From NCBI RefSeq assembly GCF_949628215.1, contig NC_134282.1, positions 1,719,001 through 1,783,000 of the forward strand: a stretch of 64,000 bases of DNA, read 5' to 3'. The notes beneath the pieces are model-generated. The model did no database searches, had not been told where the DNA came from, and worked only from the letters and a program-made list of their open reading frames with translations. This document shows, piece by piece, positions 45,201 through 58,739 of this stretch. The stretch's first letter is position 1. The number at the start of each line of letters is the position of its first letter. Origin of the DNA: Phalacrocorax aristotelis. Lineage: Eukaryota > Chordata > Aves > Suliformes > Phalacrocoracidae. The position numbers and the translations under genes were made by a program.

Positions 45201-48200
45201 ATATGAATTTAAAGTAATTTTATTCATAAAAAGATTATTCTCTCGTGGTTTGGGGGTACCATCAGGGATAAAGGCACATGCAGTAGCACAAACAACTGAG
45301 ATCTTCTGGCAGACTTTTTGTCTGCTTAATGCTTTCACTGATGGCCTTGACACCGATGATAATGCCAATAGAATAAAATATCCTCTATAAAATATAATTT
45401 CCTGTTGGAATGCTGGCAAAGTAGTGCTGATGTGGCATACGCTTATTGCATCATTGATAGGCAATGGGACTCTACCCTGCATGTTCTGTTTTCAAGGTTA
45501 AACAAAGAAGTGTACAAAATTCTCTCAGCATGAGGTGGAACCACCTGAGCCTTAGGTTTGACTTTAGCCGAGCATTCAAACCCTTGTGTTATGCTTTTTG
45601 TGTGGAAACGGACCTGTTGTGTATGGAAATTATCTCAGTTCAAATAGAAGCAATGTAGAAAACTGAACTGTGTAAATGACTGTGAATGGCTCTACCTGAT
45701 TTTTGTAGAAATTCTAGGGATGGTTGACCTAGATAATCAACGAAGTTAGGGTAAAAGTCTTTGTAAAACACCTGTGGAAGTACATATCAGTTTTACATAT
45801 CCCAAGCTAGATCACACTGAAATGATGGACAATTCAACCAAATATATGCCTGCAATGAATTTCGATCCAACAGCAGTAAGCTGAGTGCAGATAGAGTCAG
45901 ACTGGAAATGAGGCATATGTGTATATTAGTGTAGGTCATTAAACGTTTGCATATCTAGGTGAGAAACATAGATGTGGTATTTCACGTGCTCAGTAAATTC
46001 AGGGTTTGTCTACATAAGACTACGTGCATGTAATCCAAATTGACATCAACAAGTTAAAAGATCTGATGTAGGAACTACTTAAGGAATGCAGTTGACTCTG
46101 TTGCTGTAAAATGTCAGACGAAAAGATGAGAATAATCTCTCTGGCTGGAGAAGACATCAGTCTATGGCAATAGCTCTGTCCTATACGTGCACAGCAGACA
46201 GAGAACAAGAAAAGGTTTTTGCTCTGCTGTATAAGAAGGTATTAATGGCACTGTCTCACGATGAATTTTCACACAACTAGATAGTTCGATAGCGTCAAGT
46301 CATGGCTCAACACCAAGACTACCTGCCACAAAATTTCTGACATTGAAGTGAAATCTGAAGATTGTCTAACATGTAAGTTTGTGAGACAGAGTCCTTATCC
46401 ACAGAAACAGCGTTGTCAGCAGCACTGTTTATTTGAATTAAAGCTGCCGATTGGATCTAGTCGTTGAAGCTGATCTCAACTTTTATGTAGGACATAAATT
46501 GAATACATTACATTTTCTGACACGCCAGGCCAGCGTTCTCTGACGCAGATACTGAAGCTGAAGTAAATGGGAGCAGGCAGCGTTTTCCAGCCTGAGGTGT
46601 CAGGCCGTTAGAAATTTCAGGTGCCTAAATGTAAATGTAGTAAAGATATCCCAACTGAAAGATGTCTCAGAAATACATCCAAAGATACATATTATTCTGA
46701 CAGTACTCTGGAACCGGCTATTACTGCTGACACTGTGCCAACCCAGCGAAGGAGTCTTTTGATGTATTTTGAGAAACGTGTAAGTTCAGTGTCCTGTAAC
46801 TGCATCTGTAACCACCAGCCTGTCAGGAAAAAACTCAAGAAGTCTGTTTTTTGTTTTTTAATCGTTAGCTTTGCACTCTTCTGCCTTCCTTCCTCTCTAA
46901 ACTTCCTTTTTGTGAAGATGAAACCTAGTGATGCAGTGTTTGCCTATAGGCGTCCTTTTTCCTGCGAGCATAGAGAACCCTGAGGAACAAATAAACTTTT
47001 TAAGTTGCTGATCCTGCACGTTTGCAAATTCATTGGGAGATTTGACTCCTGTGTAAGGACACAAGGATCTGGCTCCTAGGGAATAAACGTCAAAGAACAT
47101 GAAAAGAAAAACCTTAGTAGGCATTGAGACTATAAGAACAAAGAGTGCTTCTGAACTGCAGTAGTGAAAACCACTGGGAAATGTGGAACAGTCTGACAGA
47201 AGCAGTAAGAATGATGGTTCTGAGTCAGGCGCTGAATTGGGCTGATGGAGGGGGGGGAAGAGGCTTGATCCAAGTGAATTAAAGCCACTTATATTCCTGG
47301 AAATGAATTATTTCCTCTTTATCAAAAAGGAAAAAAAAGATAAAGAGGTTAAGAATGTAATTATATGTTGCAGAAAGAATTATATGGCAATTTCTGTCTC
47401 CCAGGCTTACGTTCAGGGTACTAACCAGAACTCTGACACACTGACTGACTTTCTGTGGTGGTCTCAGCAGCGCTGCCTGCACTGCCTATTTACTTTTCAG
47501 TACTTCCTCTTGGAGGCTTTCTTTTAGTCTACATTCTCAGCAGGATTTTAGAGGAAGCTCTGGGTATTATTTTGTGTCCAGAATAAACAGAAAGCACAGT
47601 CCTTTGTGCTTAAGCTCCCTCCTTCCCTTGTGAATTTACGAATATTGTAGAAAAACAAAATGATCACACAAATAGTGTTTTGTTTAATGATCACTCAAAA
47701 CTAGTGCTAAGGGCTTGGTTCTTGCTTCGTCTAGTTCAACTGCATCAGGTACTTAATTTACTATTTATGTCATGAAGGCCTTCAAAGCAGTGCTGAAGCT
47801 TATGAACCATCTCCCCCTTTTCCTATCTTAGGCTGAGAATATCTTCCTTCCATTCATCTCTGCTTAGATGCAGAGTGTCTGAAGACTGTTGTGGAGCATC
47901 TGTTTTCAATGTCCACTGATGTTTTGCCAGTCATATGTCATGAGGGAAGCGTACTCCCACTGCTATGAACAATATGACCATGAAAGAAGGCGAACAGTAA
48001 CTGCATTATGTCCTCCAGAAGATGGATAGAGGTTAGAGGGAATATGTTTGTGTGCACTGTGTTTCAGGGCCTTGCTCATCAGTTGCACAACACTGCTAAA
48101 TTTGTTTCCTAGGGCTTACAAATGAAATTAAATTGAGGTTGTAAAACAGAAAATTGTATTCGTATGCTTTGTAGATTGATGATGACAGACATACTGTAAA

Positions 48201-51045
48201 ATGCTAAAAAAAAGAGATCAGCTGCAATTAGTCTGCAAAGAACCTAATCACCAACATAAATCTGACAACAAAGTTTTCAATAGTTAACTTCATTCTGTCC
48301 TGTATACTCACTAAGGATGTCTTCTTGTGTTGATTTTGTTGATGGATGGAAGTTGGTTGGAAATAATTATATCAAGATTCAGTTATTTGTAAAACTGTAT
48401 TATTTAATAACAAAACCCCATTTGCTTATGAAAGCATTTAGGCTGCTGCACTGAACAGACCTGGACTCCTATCCTCCAGTCATTGCAGAGGGTCTCTGTC
48501 GTTCTCAGTTGGCTGAAGAGTAGAAAAGGACTGGGGCAATTTCCTACAGACTTTCTTCTGGCCCTCCTGGTATGATGCCCTGAAGCAGATGAAGCACTGC
48601 CATATCATCCCAGAGACCACTGGGTTAAACTAACCAGGATAAAATTAAGATTACAAAAACAACCCCAAAATTTTCATGGGGTTGCAAGCAGCATTATGTC
48701 TCATTATCCCAAAGAAAGTTTATTTCTCACTACTTCCCTTGAGAGAAGAGTTAAAAATTTTCCTATTATGGGATGACAACTGCCCAATAGATAGCCAGAA
48801 AAAGCAATCTAAGAACTAGCTGGCCAGCTGGAGCGCAGCCAGTATGACTGGGACTGGTGATCCCCCGAAACAAAGCTGTGCAGCGGGAGCTGCTGCCCGC
48901 TGCCACTGCAGGGAGCGTTCTCCAGCAAGCCGCACCTGGAGAAACCAGGGATAGCCTGGCTTGTGAGAGTCAAATACAAAGCAAGGTGATGGGAGTGAAA
49001 GAAAAGCAGGAAGGGGAACAGTGGGAAAAGGAATTAATCTTTATTATGGTGTGCTGGAAAGATCAAACTGCATTGCACTGTTGCAGTGTTCTGAAGTACA
49101 TTTTATCTTAGGGCCTGACTCTCCTTATGCCAGTTCAAGTCATTGGTTTGATACACAGTGATGCTGATAAGCATCAGCCCCTTGCTTGCCTTCTCGTACA
49201 GACCAACATTTATGTCGGATGCTTGCTTTTTAGCACAGCAGAGAACCAGCAATGCTAAACCCCCATTTGTTTTGCTGTGTCAAGGGAACCAGCTATCACT
49301 GCAGCCACGTCACTAAATCACATTACAACCCTTGGTCTAATGACATTTGTATAGATCTCCAGCTCTCTACTATTTGTCACTAATCAGAGTAGTGGGAAGA
49401 TAATCATGCAGGGACATTATTCCATCTGATGTTCTTTGCCTTAGCTAATCATTTCTACAATGCACACATAAGCCAGCATATCCTGACTCCTCCAGTTCCT
49501 TTTGCTATCTTTAGTTTTCTTTAGTACAAATAATTGAGAGATCAATTAGGTTATTGTGCCAGATCTGTTGCTCAACTCCCCAGTTTCCTGTTGCGGTGGG
49601 ATCTACCAGGAAACTTGAAGAAATCCAAAGAACAGCCAAACCTCTTCTCATACTTCTCTGACAGGCCTACCATGCCTGCGCAACAGGGATAGCTGAACAT
49701 GATTTAGCCTTGAAAGATTAAATCTTTTTGTTACAGTATGCCTCATCCCAATGGAGACAAAGTTAAGGTTCATATTAGCACTACTAAGTGCTCTTGTTTT
49801 CTCGTTCTGTTTTAGCGATGCAAAAAAAAACCAAAAAAAAAGGGTAAATTCTTTTCCCTGTTACAGGTGCTTGAAACTGCAATGAATTTCATGAAGTGAA
49901 CAGAATTGTTTAGGATTTTAATCAATGTAGCTGCAGAATTTGACCAGCCATCTTAAAACCATTGTATTTATTTTTAGGATTCAAAGTGTTATATTAATAC
50001 TTTAAACAATTTTAGGGAATATCCTGAGATAGTGGCCTTGGAAATCTTATTAAACATAGTAAATACACCATTTGCTTGCTAAAACAGAAAGATGAAATGC
50101 TCAGTCACTTAGAGCTTCATATGGTAATCATCAAAAAACCAGCTCCTTTTTAAATGTGGCTGTCAGACTGACAGATTGCAAAAGAAACAGATTCCCAGTG
50201 ATTATAAAAAACCATCCAGTTTCATCGGGCCATCAAAGAAGGAGACCTGAATTTGTTGAACTCAATTCAGTTTCTTCTGTTTGCTCACTTAGGCTGGTCC
50301 TAACCACAGGTTCATAAGAAATTCGTAATAAACTTTTGAGCTGTTAGTCATTCCAAGATGGCACTGAACATCAAATAGCTGTCAATTACAGGGTGGCAGA
50401 GACTTGAATAAAAATGCAACTGCCTTTTTTGAGAAATGCTTTGGGTTGATCACAACTGCTTTGACATAAGACGCAATTCTCTGCCAAGTGCAGATAGCAA
50501 CTGATTCTGGCAATTTCCTTGTGGGAATTTGTCCAGGGGTATTTGATGTAAGCAAATGTCTCTGAAAATAAGCTGTGGATGCACTACGAGGGTCATTTAG
50601 AAGTCTTTTCTGAAAAGATACCTCTGTGTCTGCCATAGTTTAGACAAGGTTGTATAACTTTGTTGATTCCTGACCCTTTGTCCCCGTCTGTCGCTCAGCC
50701 GCCACCACTCTAAAGCAACCTTTTCTTCTTTGGACTTGTGGAAACCTTGGGCCTTTTCACATGCTTGTTAACGTATTTGCCAAGATACTCGGGACTTCTT
50801 TGCAAAGATGCTATTGCTCTGCTGATTGACATTCAGCATGGGCAGGCAGAGCAGGCCAAGGAAAGAAGCAAGAAGCCAGAAAGGAAGAAAAACCTTAATT
50901 TTTGAGTTCTTCTTCCAAATGTCTTTGAATCAGCAGCTCTGGGCCCTTCCCAGCTCTTGAAGGAATGCCAGTTCAGTGCAGTGAGTGAATAAGGTGTGTG
51001 CGGGGGTGGCTGCTTCCCTGTCAGTTGTGAGAAGCTTTATTTTAA

Positions 51046-51086
51046 AAAGTGGGTTTTGTGGGTTTTTTGGGGGTTTTTTGGATTGT
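51046..51086 (+). repeat. GT-rich low-complexity tract (G-run/T-run)
   Basis: Alternating runs GGG, GGG, GGGGG, GG separated by T4-T6 stretches. Telomere-like in appearance but not a TTAGGG array. Similar tracts recur in the window. Confidence 0.7.
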
Positions 51087-51892
51087 AGTCCCCCCCAGCA
51101 TTACAGAGGGTTGAATGGTTCAGAGGGGCTGGTAATGGTTTAGGGAGGCTTTCTTGTTTATGGCCGGTTGCCCAGTCAAATCCAGCCCAGGTCATTAGTG
51201 ACTAGAAACTGTTACCATGTTAACAGAGCCTGATGGATGATGTGAACTGTGCCTGAGTCCAGTTTCTAGCAGAAAAAGCATCACAGAAACCAGTATTGCT
51301 GCTGTCCCTAACTGACTCTCTCGCAATCAAAGGGGGACGGAGCTGTGCCAGCGGGTTCATTCGGGGCAGAGCTGAGCTGAGGCATTCAGCTGAGTGCTGT
51401 TGTAGCAAGCTTACTCTGCTGCCGCACATCCTTCCCGTCTCTGCAAAGAGAGAACATCAGCCTGCTAAGCTGTCAAGCCGATGCTTTCCCCAGTGTTGAA
51501 ATGACACGCAGTGGAAACAGGCAAGCAAAATGAAAGACACTAAGGAGCATCTTGGCTAAGGAGCACTGATATCTTCTGGTAAAAGATACACGGAAGAGCA
51601 TGAATGGTTTCATTCAGAGTTTTGGACCAAAGCCCTGTGTATATGAGGAAAATCATTAACACACCATTAGCAGTCACGCGTTAAAATGGAAATTACTTCT
51701 GTATTGTAATCTCTAAATTTATTTTATAATGTTTTTACTGTTTCTTTTTGCATTTTGCTTCTTCGGGCTCTCGTACTGGTCATTTGCACTTTGCTTATAT
51801 TTAATTTCACTCCTTTGTTTGCTCATTTGTTCTTCCATCTGAAAAGCTCTCACGTTGGGCGGCTTGCTCGGCAGCAAGGGTAGCAGGAAAGC

Positions 51893-51990
51893 AGGTGGGC
51901 AGGCAGGCTGAATTCTGATTTTGGCTCTGCCGCTGGTTGCTTGGCAAGCTGTTTACACCACTCCGTGCCTTACTTTCCCACAGAAAGAGA
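51893..51990 (+). repeat. MIR-like ancient repeat fragment
   Basis: GGCTCTGCCGCTGGTTGCTT, GGCAAGCTGTTTACACCACT, CCGTGCCTTACTTTCCCACA follow the 'ctctgccactgacttgctg... gggcaagtcacttaacc... gtgcctcagtttcccca' order of MIR. This is the clearest of the old fragments in the window. Confidence 0.55.
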
Positions 51991-53668
51991 CTCATAGTTG
52001 AAGAATGGTTTAAAATTGTTGACAGAAAAGAACTGTGCATCTACTAGTGCTATTTACTGAAGGAAAACACAGATGAAACCAAGTATTTTCTCCCATGTGC
52101 TCCTTAATGTGTATGAGTTGATTAAGCCCAATAAGCCTCTGTACTTCATTTTCCTTTCCTGAATTAGGTCTAAATGTTGAGTCATCATCGATGTACACAT
52201 CCAAACCACCACAGACATCTCAGCCTTCAAAATGTAAAAAATCCCAAACGTTCTAGATTCTTCAGCCCATTTAACAGACGATATGCAAGTAGCAAACCCT
52301 AGCAGCTAGTGAAGCACAGTTACGGTACAGATCTGAACAGGCACTGCAGAGTATGTACTGCCTTCTCCCTAACCCTCAGTGGTCTCTCTGTTCCCTCCAC
52401 CCCCTTTCATTCAGATAAAGTGTCCACCATCAGGGCACAGGAGTTTGTTATAGGTGCAGTTGCTGTATAATTTTATATTACTTACAGTCTTTTAAAACTG
52501 CTGCAGATAACAGTAGAAATAGTGTTGTTTCTCTGCCTAGGCCACGGTGCCATTTCCAGGATCATTAATTCACTATCGCTGGAAGCCTCTTCCCTCAGGA
52601 ATGGCTGGGGCTGTAGCAACAATGCTGTTGCAGAGGCAGGTTAAGAGCCAGGAGCAGCAGTACACTGAAAAGCTTACTAAAAACTGTCTCTGTCTCTCTG
52701 TAGACCTGGAAACCCAGCCTCTTGTATCAGAGTTCCTCATTCATGACCATAAAACTCTACAGGTACCAAAAATTCTTTAAGTTAAATGGCAAAATGTAGA
52801 AATTGCAAGTTTGAGTAATACTCCTGACAACTCAGTGTAAGCTCAGACTCAAAGTTCAGAGGGAGGTGAAACAGATCTGTAATTTGTCTAATGTGCCTCA
52901 CTTGACTGCAGTGAAAATTTCTTGCTGCGCTACACCTGGAGGTTAGCTTAGATTCCAGATCTGAGGAATAAATAGCCTTTGTCATCTTTACCGTGCAACT
53001 GCAACTCACTGGGTTAAATCCTGAGTTCACGCACTGATCTTCCCCAAAGCGTTTGCCAGTGTGACACCTGATAGCTTGCAGCTCTGCAGCCCGCAGTTAG
53101 CACCGCTGAACTCCGCTCAGGGGGATGGCATTGTATTTGTGTACTGTGGGGTTGGGCTGTTGTAAATGCCCTCATTTGTTGGGGGCACTCTGCGAATAAG
53201 ATGTACTAAAACACAGTACACCTATTATTTTCTGAGATATTGGGTAGCAGGGGAATGCAAGAATCTTTCATTAAAAATGTGAAAAGTAGTTTGATTTTGT
53301 TGTGATTGGAAACTAGCTTATATTTGTAAGAATTTCTAAAGCTAATAATGGTCATGATCGTGCTTCTTCAGTTGGCTTCCTGTCTAGTTCCATAAAAGGG
53401 CCAAACAATTGCTGAACAGACTGAACAAGATAATACTTCTTTAATACTTTTTTCTTCCTAATTCCAGGCTCTTTTACTAGCCATGGCAGTTATGGATTGC
53501 TTTGTTAAGCTCCTTCCATGACTATTGACATCTTTTCTTTTGTCTCTACTCATTCTACTTTATAACTGGAACACAACTTTAATGTACATCACGCTCTTCA
53601 TTTATCGAAGAAATAACTGGAAACTCACAAAAAGTGATCCCTTGCAATTCTGTGTGCAGCTAACTAGT

Positions 53669-54226
53669 TGTGCTGGGTTTGGCTGGGGTCGAGTTAGCTT
53701 TCTCCACAGTAGCCAGTACAGGGCTGTGTTTTGGGTTTGTGCTGGAAACAGAGTTGACAGCCCCGGGATGTTTCCGTCCCTGCTGAGCCAAGGCCTTTCC
53801 TGCCTCCCACCCCAGCAGCGAGGGGCTGGGGGGGCACAAGGGGCTGGGAGGGGACACGGACAGGACAGCTGACCCCAACTGACCCCAGGGGTGTCCCACA
53901 CCATATGGCGTCATGCTCAGCGTATAGAGCTGGGGGAAGGGGGGATGTTGGGAGTGATGGCGTTTGCCTTCCCAAGTCACCGTTGGGTGTGATGGAGCCC
54001 TGCTTCCCTGGGGATGGCTGAGCACCTCCTGCCCGTGGGAAGGAGGGAATGAGTTTCTTGTTTTGCATTGCTCATATGTGGCTTTTGCTTTCCCTGTTAA
54101 ACTGCCTTTACCTCAACCCATGAGTTTTCTCACTTTTACCCTTCGATTCTCTTTCCCATCCCATTGGGGGTGAGTGAGCGAGCGGCTGCGTGGATCTGAG
54201 CTGCCGGCTGGGGTTAAACCACGACA
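53669..54226 (+). mobile_element. Solo LTR of an avian endogenous retrovirus (plus orientation)
   Basis: 558 bp beginning TGTGCTGGGTTTGGCTGG and ending GGGGTTAAACCACGACA, flanked by the exact 5-bp duplication CTAGT (53664-53668 and 54227-54231). Internal landmarks of this LTR type are present: GACAGCTGACCCCAACTGAC, CATATGGCGTCATGCTCAGC, then AGCGTATAGAGCTGGGGG where a TATA box would be expected. GTGAGTGAGCGAGCGGCTGC lies near the 3' end. No internal retroviral sequence adjoins it. The TATA and polyadenylation words are degraded, so promoter activity is doubtful. Confidence 0.93.
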
Positions 54227-57200
54227 CTAGTCCTTCTTTGCTCCCTATTGCACACACTGTAAAATTCTTGGGGTTTAGGATTAGGTTAGGTATATGGTAA
54301 AGTAACTGTAATTTCCACAGTAGGGTCTAGAAAATACCATTCACAATAGTTAGGAGAAGAGCTATTTTGCTGAAAAGAGTTGGGAGATTTTTCAAACTGA
54401 GAGTTAAAAAGGGATCTTCATTGTTTCTGCCCCTCCCATCTGCTGTTCTCTGCAGTTGAAAATGGGGCAGAAAGCCAACGTCATGACATTTGAGCAGACA
54501 GCAGTTTATGGAAGCGTCTATTACAATTCCACACCCACACCCTTGGTAGAAAGGAGCCTTCTCCCTGGCCATTGCAAGCAAAGCAGCTGCCAGAGAGTTA
54601 CAGCTGATGTGAGGCTTCATCCTCTGTGTCTGGGACTTGTAGGCAGACTCCTAAATTTTCCTATGCAGGTTTTAAATACAGATTCCCCTTTCTCTGCTTG
54701 CCTACTCCTCTCCCCCTCCAGAAGAAATCAAAAGAATTTCCAAAACATGCTGGAGAGTTTTCTCAGCCCTCGCGTGCCATTATTACAACTGGGTTAGACT
54801 GCAGCAGCAGAGAATATGCAGAAGTATGGTGATTAATATGAGCATTGTCTTTTGCCTCACTTAGTGATCTTACACACTGGTGAAATACATACTTGCAAAT
54901 TACAGTAAGCGTGTGAAACCCGCTCCTGATCTCTCAGTGTCGCAACTAGTCCTAGAGAGGAACAGTAGAGATCAAGTGGCTTTTTCAGCCCATTTGGATT
55001 TTGTTGCTGTTCTTTTATGATGAGCACTTCCAGCGGTTCCATGAGTGTCCTTCATCGTTTTGTCTGAAAGAAATATTAACATGTATTATTCATAAATACA
55101 TGTATAAATATAGGCCATAGATAAAGCATTGATGCATATATACCCACTCCCCTTTCTTCTATTTACATAGCGTTTGGTGATTGTTCAGTTCTCTTTAAAG
55201 GATGAGTCACCTGGCTTGCTCTGGAGCCAGGAATCCAGCCTCACAACTGCAGCTGCACCATGATCCAACTGTGCCGCTTGACCAGTTGTTTTACCAGACC
55301 TCAAAAAGTAAATGCACTCTCTGCCATCCACTGTTTCTTCAGTCTCCTAAATAATAAGAAAAATATTAGTACTGTTTCTCCTTACATTCTCTTTCCTTGA
55401 TCCTTTATTTGAATTAAATATTAGAGAATAAGCATTTGGCTATAAAAGGAATGGAATTATGCTAGACTGGCAGCCTTGGAAACTGACGTTCACCGTTTCT
55501 TGGTGTCACAGTAACACCAGGAAACCACAGCACGGATGCTCCCCTCCACCTGCCCAGTTAAACAGTGATCCGAAGACCAGAGCTGGCAGCAAGCAGCCAG
55601 TGCAGCTGCCATATGCATTCTTTCTGGGACTTATAGAGAGACACATGCGCTGTCTGAACTAAACTGCCACCTCAGAAGATTTCAGGTCGGGTGTGGGCTG
55701 GCGTGCAGAGAGAGCACTGCTCCTGGGTGCTGTGGAAGGTCACCCACACGTAAGCAGAACCACTGACGGAATGACAAAAGGTGATCCGTCATGCTTCAGT
55801 TGTGCGCTGAGCAAGTGGAGGGTTCTTGAAATGAAGGAGTGTTAGACTTCAGTGGGAATAAAAGCAGGAGATTGAAGGTGAAGCCTTACTGTATTGGCTC
55901 TTGTATTTAGGAACAAATTAGGGAAGGGATATCTGAAGGTAGACATGCTATCCCATCATGTATATAGAATATAAAGATAATATGTGTAATCCTGCTTAAC
56001 AGAGTAGTTAAACTGTATTGGTAAATGAACTTTGAAGTCGCTGGCCCTTCATAAAGCTTGAATAAAGAATGACATGAGACTGCTCACTTATTAGCAAGGA
56101 GTTAATCACCATTTTAATTCCTAGACCTGAAGAGACCAATGGAAAAGTAAGGGGAAGAAGGTGTAGGTTATCGTATCTCACCCGAGTAGCTGCGTGGATT
56201 ACAGCAGCAGTCGTGCTGTCAGGCAGACACAAAGAATGAGGACAAAGCAAAAGGACAGTGCACATGCCGCGGGAGTGGCCCAATTTAACCAACAAACAAA
56301 CCAATGATGAAAGGAAACCAGTGCTGCCATCACAGAGGTGTCAAGAAAGTGGATTGCCATATCGATAGATGAGTTCTGAAGGCGGAGTGAGCAATTTTAG
56401 GGTTTGTTTTCCTAAAGTTAGTCAAAGGGGTGGCATGATTCAGTCACACCAGGGCAGGGGATTCCCTCTGGATCTTTCTCTTAGTTATCTGGGGCTTTTT
56501 TGCTTTAACTCGTCTCCTGAACAAACACAATTACTTCTTGTATATCCTGAAGTGTTTTGGGAAGGAATTAGCTAACGGGCTGATGAAGTGTGGGGGCTTT
56601 CCAGAACATGGCAAGTACCAGGCCGGCAGCGAACCCTGCATTTCTCTGGAACCAGGAAAAGACATGCACAGACTTCAGTGGTATTTTTAGCCATCGAGAT
56701 TATACACGTGCCTGTCCATCTTTTGGTCTCAGGCCCTGCCAAGACTGGGGAGTTTTTCAGAAAATGCCTCCTTGCTTCCTAGTACCCCTTCACTGTACTA
56801 GCACACAGCATTTCACAAAATTTCTGTCAAAAGGGTGTTCGGGGCACTGCCGGAGCTACCTTGGCTGAGGTTTTCAGTTACAGCTGAATCAGCACAATCT
56901 CCAAACAGGTTCCCTTCCTTTACCTTCCCTCGGGAGGTGTTTCAGACTCATCGGGCAGGAATCCAAGCACTGGGGGCCTCCAGGAGCATTTAATCTATCA
57001 GAAACCGAAGGTGCTGCGTTGGCTGTGGTAACTCATAATTCAGGGAGAATATGTTAGAGAAAGCGATCTAGATATTGATTTTCAAATCTCGCCTGGCGCT
57101 ATGTCTCAACATCTCCCTTTCGCTGGAGAACACATTGATTCCGTACAGAAATTCTAAAATAATACGAAGCGTATTGCTGAGCTGGCATAAGAATAGCTCC

Positions 57201-58379
57201 ATTAGGGTAGCTCTGGTTTTGCAGGGTATGGTTTGGCATGTGAAACCAGTGGTCAGAAGCAGAACTGGATAAAAACGGGTTGTAAAATGTTGCCAGTAGC
57301 AGGACTGGGGATTTCTGCTTCGTTAGGAGTTCCTGACTTTTTTGTATAATACGTACGTAACGTCAGTGACTAAACAGGATGCGCAATACGTGAGAGGAGT
57401 TTTATAAGGAGAGGCAATTTGTTTGTATCAGTTGGTCTAAGAAATGATATCCTTCCTTGCAAACTTTGCTTTGCTGCTGGCCTTGGACCACCACGGCTCC
57501 ATCAAGGCCTCTCCGGCAAGGCGAGGTCCTCTGCTGAGAACCGTGCCCTGTGCGCTTCGTTTTCCCAGCCGGCAGCGAAGGATCTTCCCTGTCTCACAAA
57601 TGAGTCAGGAGGATAAATGATGTAATTTTCATAAAATGTTTTAATTTGCTCCGCTGGAAGGACAAAGCCTGATCGTTTCATAACTACCTGTCACTGGAAC
57701 TTTTCTGGGCCTTTGCTTACTGCCTGTTGCTTTCCAGAGCTGTTTCAAACCAGGGGATGAGAAGCGATGTGCCTGCTGTGGGACCGCACCTTGTCCGTAA
57801 CCGCCCCTCAGGCCTCTGCAGACTGAAGAAAGGAAGACGTAAGGGAGCAAGTGCAGTCCAGGGGCGGGCTGTCCTTGCAGCAGTTTCCCCCCTTTACAAA
57901 AAGTTAAGCAACTTCTACAGTGATGCAGTGACTCTGAGAAAGGGTTTTTCCTCTTCAAGCATGGTCCAGCAAAATCCAGACCTGCTCCTTCTTGGTTTTT
58001 GCCATGTGATTGCTCATTAACTGCAAAGCAAACGTATTGCTGAGAGACATCTGTCCTCAAGACGGCAGACAGACGCCTTGCAGCACAGGGGAAGCACAAT
58101 GTAGACTTTGCGACCAGGACAAGGCTATTAAGATAATAGGTTTGAGTCAGTTAAGGGAAGTGTATCAATATTTTTAAGGCTGATTTAAGGTAAGCGATGA
58201 GCTGTTCATCGCAGTCTGTGCTGTGTGTTCCGGCAGGTACTGCCATTAACACCACGCCATTTATCGGCAATACATGAATATCTCGGAGATCGCTTCACCC
58301 TCGGTGGTTAGGATGCTCGTGTAAAATATGTTACAGAGATCTTGCTGATGGTGCAGCACACCCGTGCTGAGAGGATGGG
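54227..58379. other. Gene desert, right part up to the CpG island
   Basis: No supportable exon. Contains an inverted repeat ACATGTATT/AATACATGT (55079-55087, 55095-55103). GC content rises from about 57.4 kb. The open frames at 57641-58099 (-) and 57727-58020 (+) overlap on opposite strands and show no recognisable domain. Confidence 0.55.
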
Positions 58380-58739
58380 TGATGCCGGGGTGCCCCCTCG
58401 GTGCTGGCGGCCTGGGCAAGGGAGCCCCCTCCCCGGGAGGCGCAGCGGGGGCGCCCCGCGGGCTGGCTGTGCCGTACGCGCGTTGGCGGGACTGTGGTTC
58501 GGCCCTAGTTGGGGCGGCGGGGCGCTCCGTGGGATCGGGGCCGTGACCCCGGCAGCTGGACCCTGGGGGTGCATGTGCTCCCCGCGCCCGCCGCGGGGTG
58601 CGGGACTGTGCGGGACCGGCGCGTCCACCCACCCACCGCACCCACCGCTTGGGTCCCTCCCCTGCTCGCACGGCCCAGGGCCGCTGCTCCGGGCGGGGCG
58701 GGGCGGGGCGGCACAGCGCCGGGGCCGCCGCAGAGCGGG

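Larger units (their letters stand above)
40263..53668. other. Gene desert, middle part
   Basis: About 13 kb with no supportable exon. It holds the decayed CR1 piece at 41690, GT-rich tracts at 41332 and 51046, and a MIR-like fragment at 51893. Possible amniote-repeat fragments occur near 42985-43030 (CAAGTTCATCCCTGGTGCAA) and 49105. Short open frames (for example 46621-46983 and 48857-49111) lack codon conservation clues or family motifs. Confidence 0.55.

Noticed and set aside
46621..46983. 120-codon open frame starting MPKCKCSKDIPTERC
   Set aside because: No family similarity recognised, no splice context, single random-looking frame in AT-rich desert.
51046..51086. Interstitial telomere array
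   Set aside because: The G-run/T-run spacing is irregular and lacks the TTAGGG unit; it is low-complexity sequence.
57641..58099. 152-codon open frame on - just before the CpG island
   Set aside because: Opposed by an open frame on + (57727-58020), with no recognisable domain, no convincing acceptor or donor pair, and rising GC that favours open frames.
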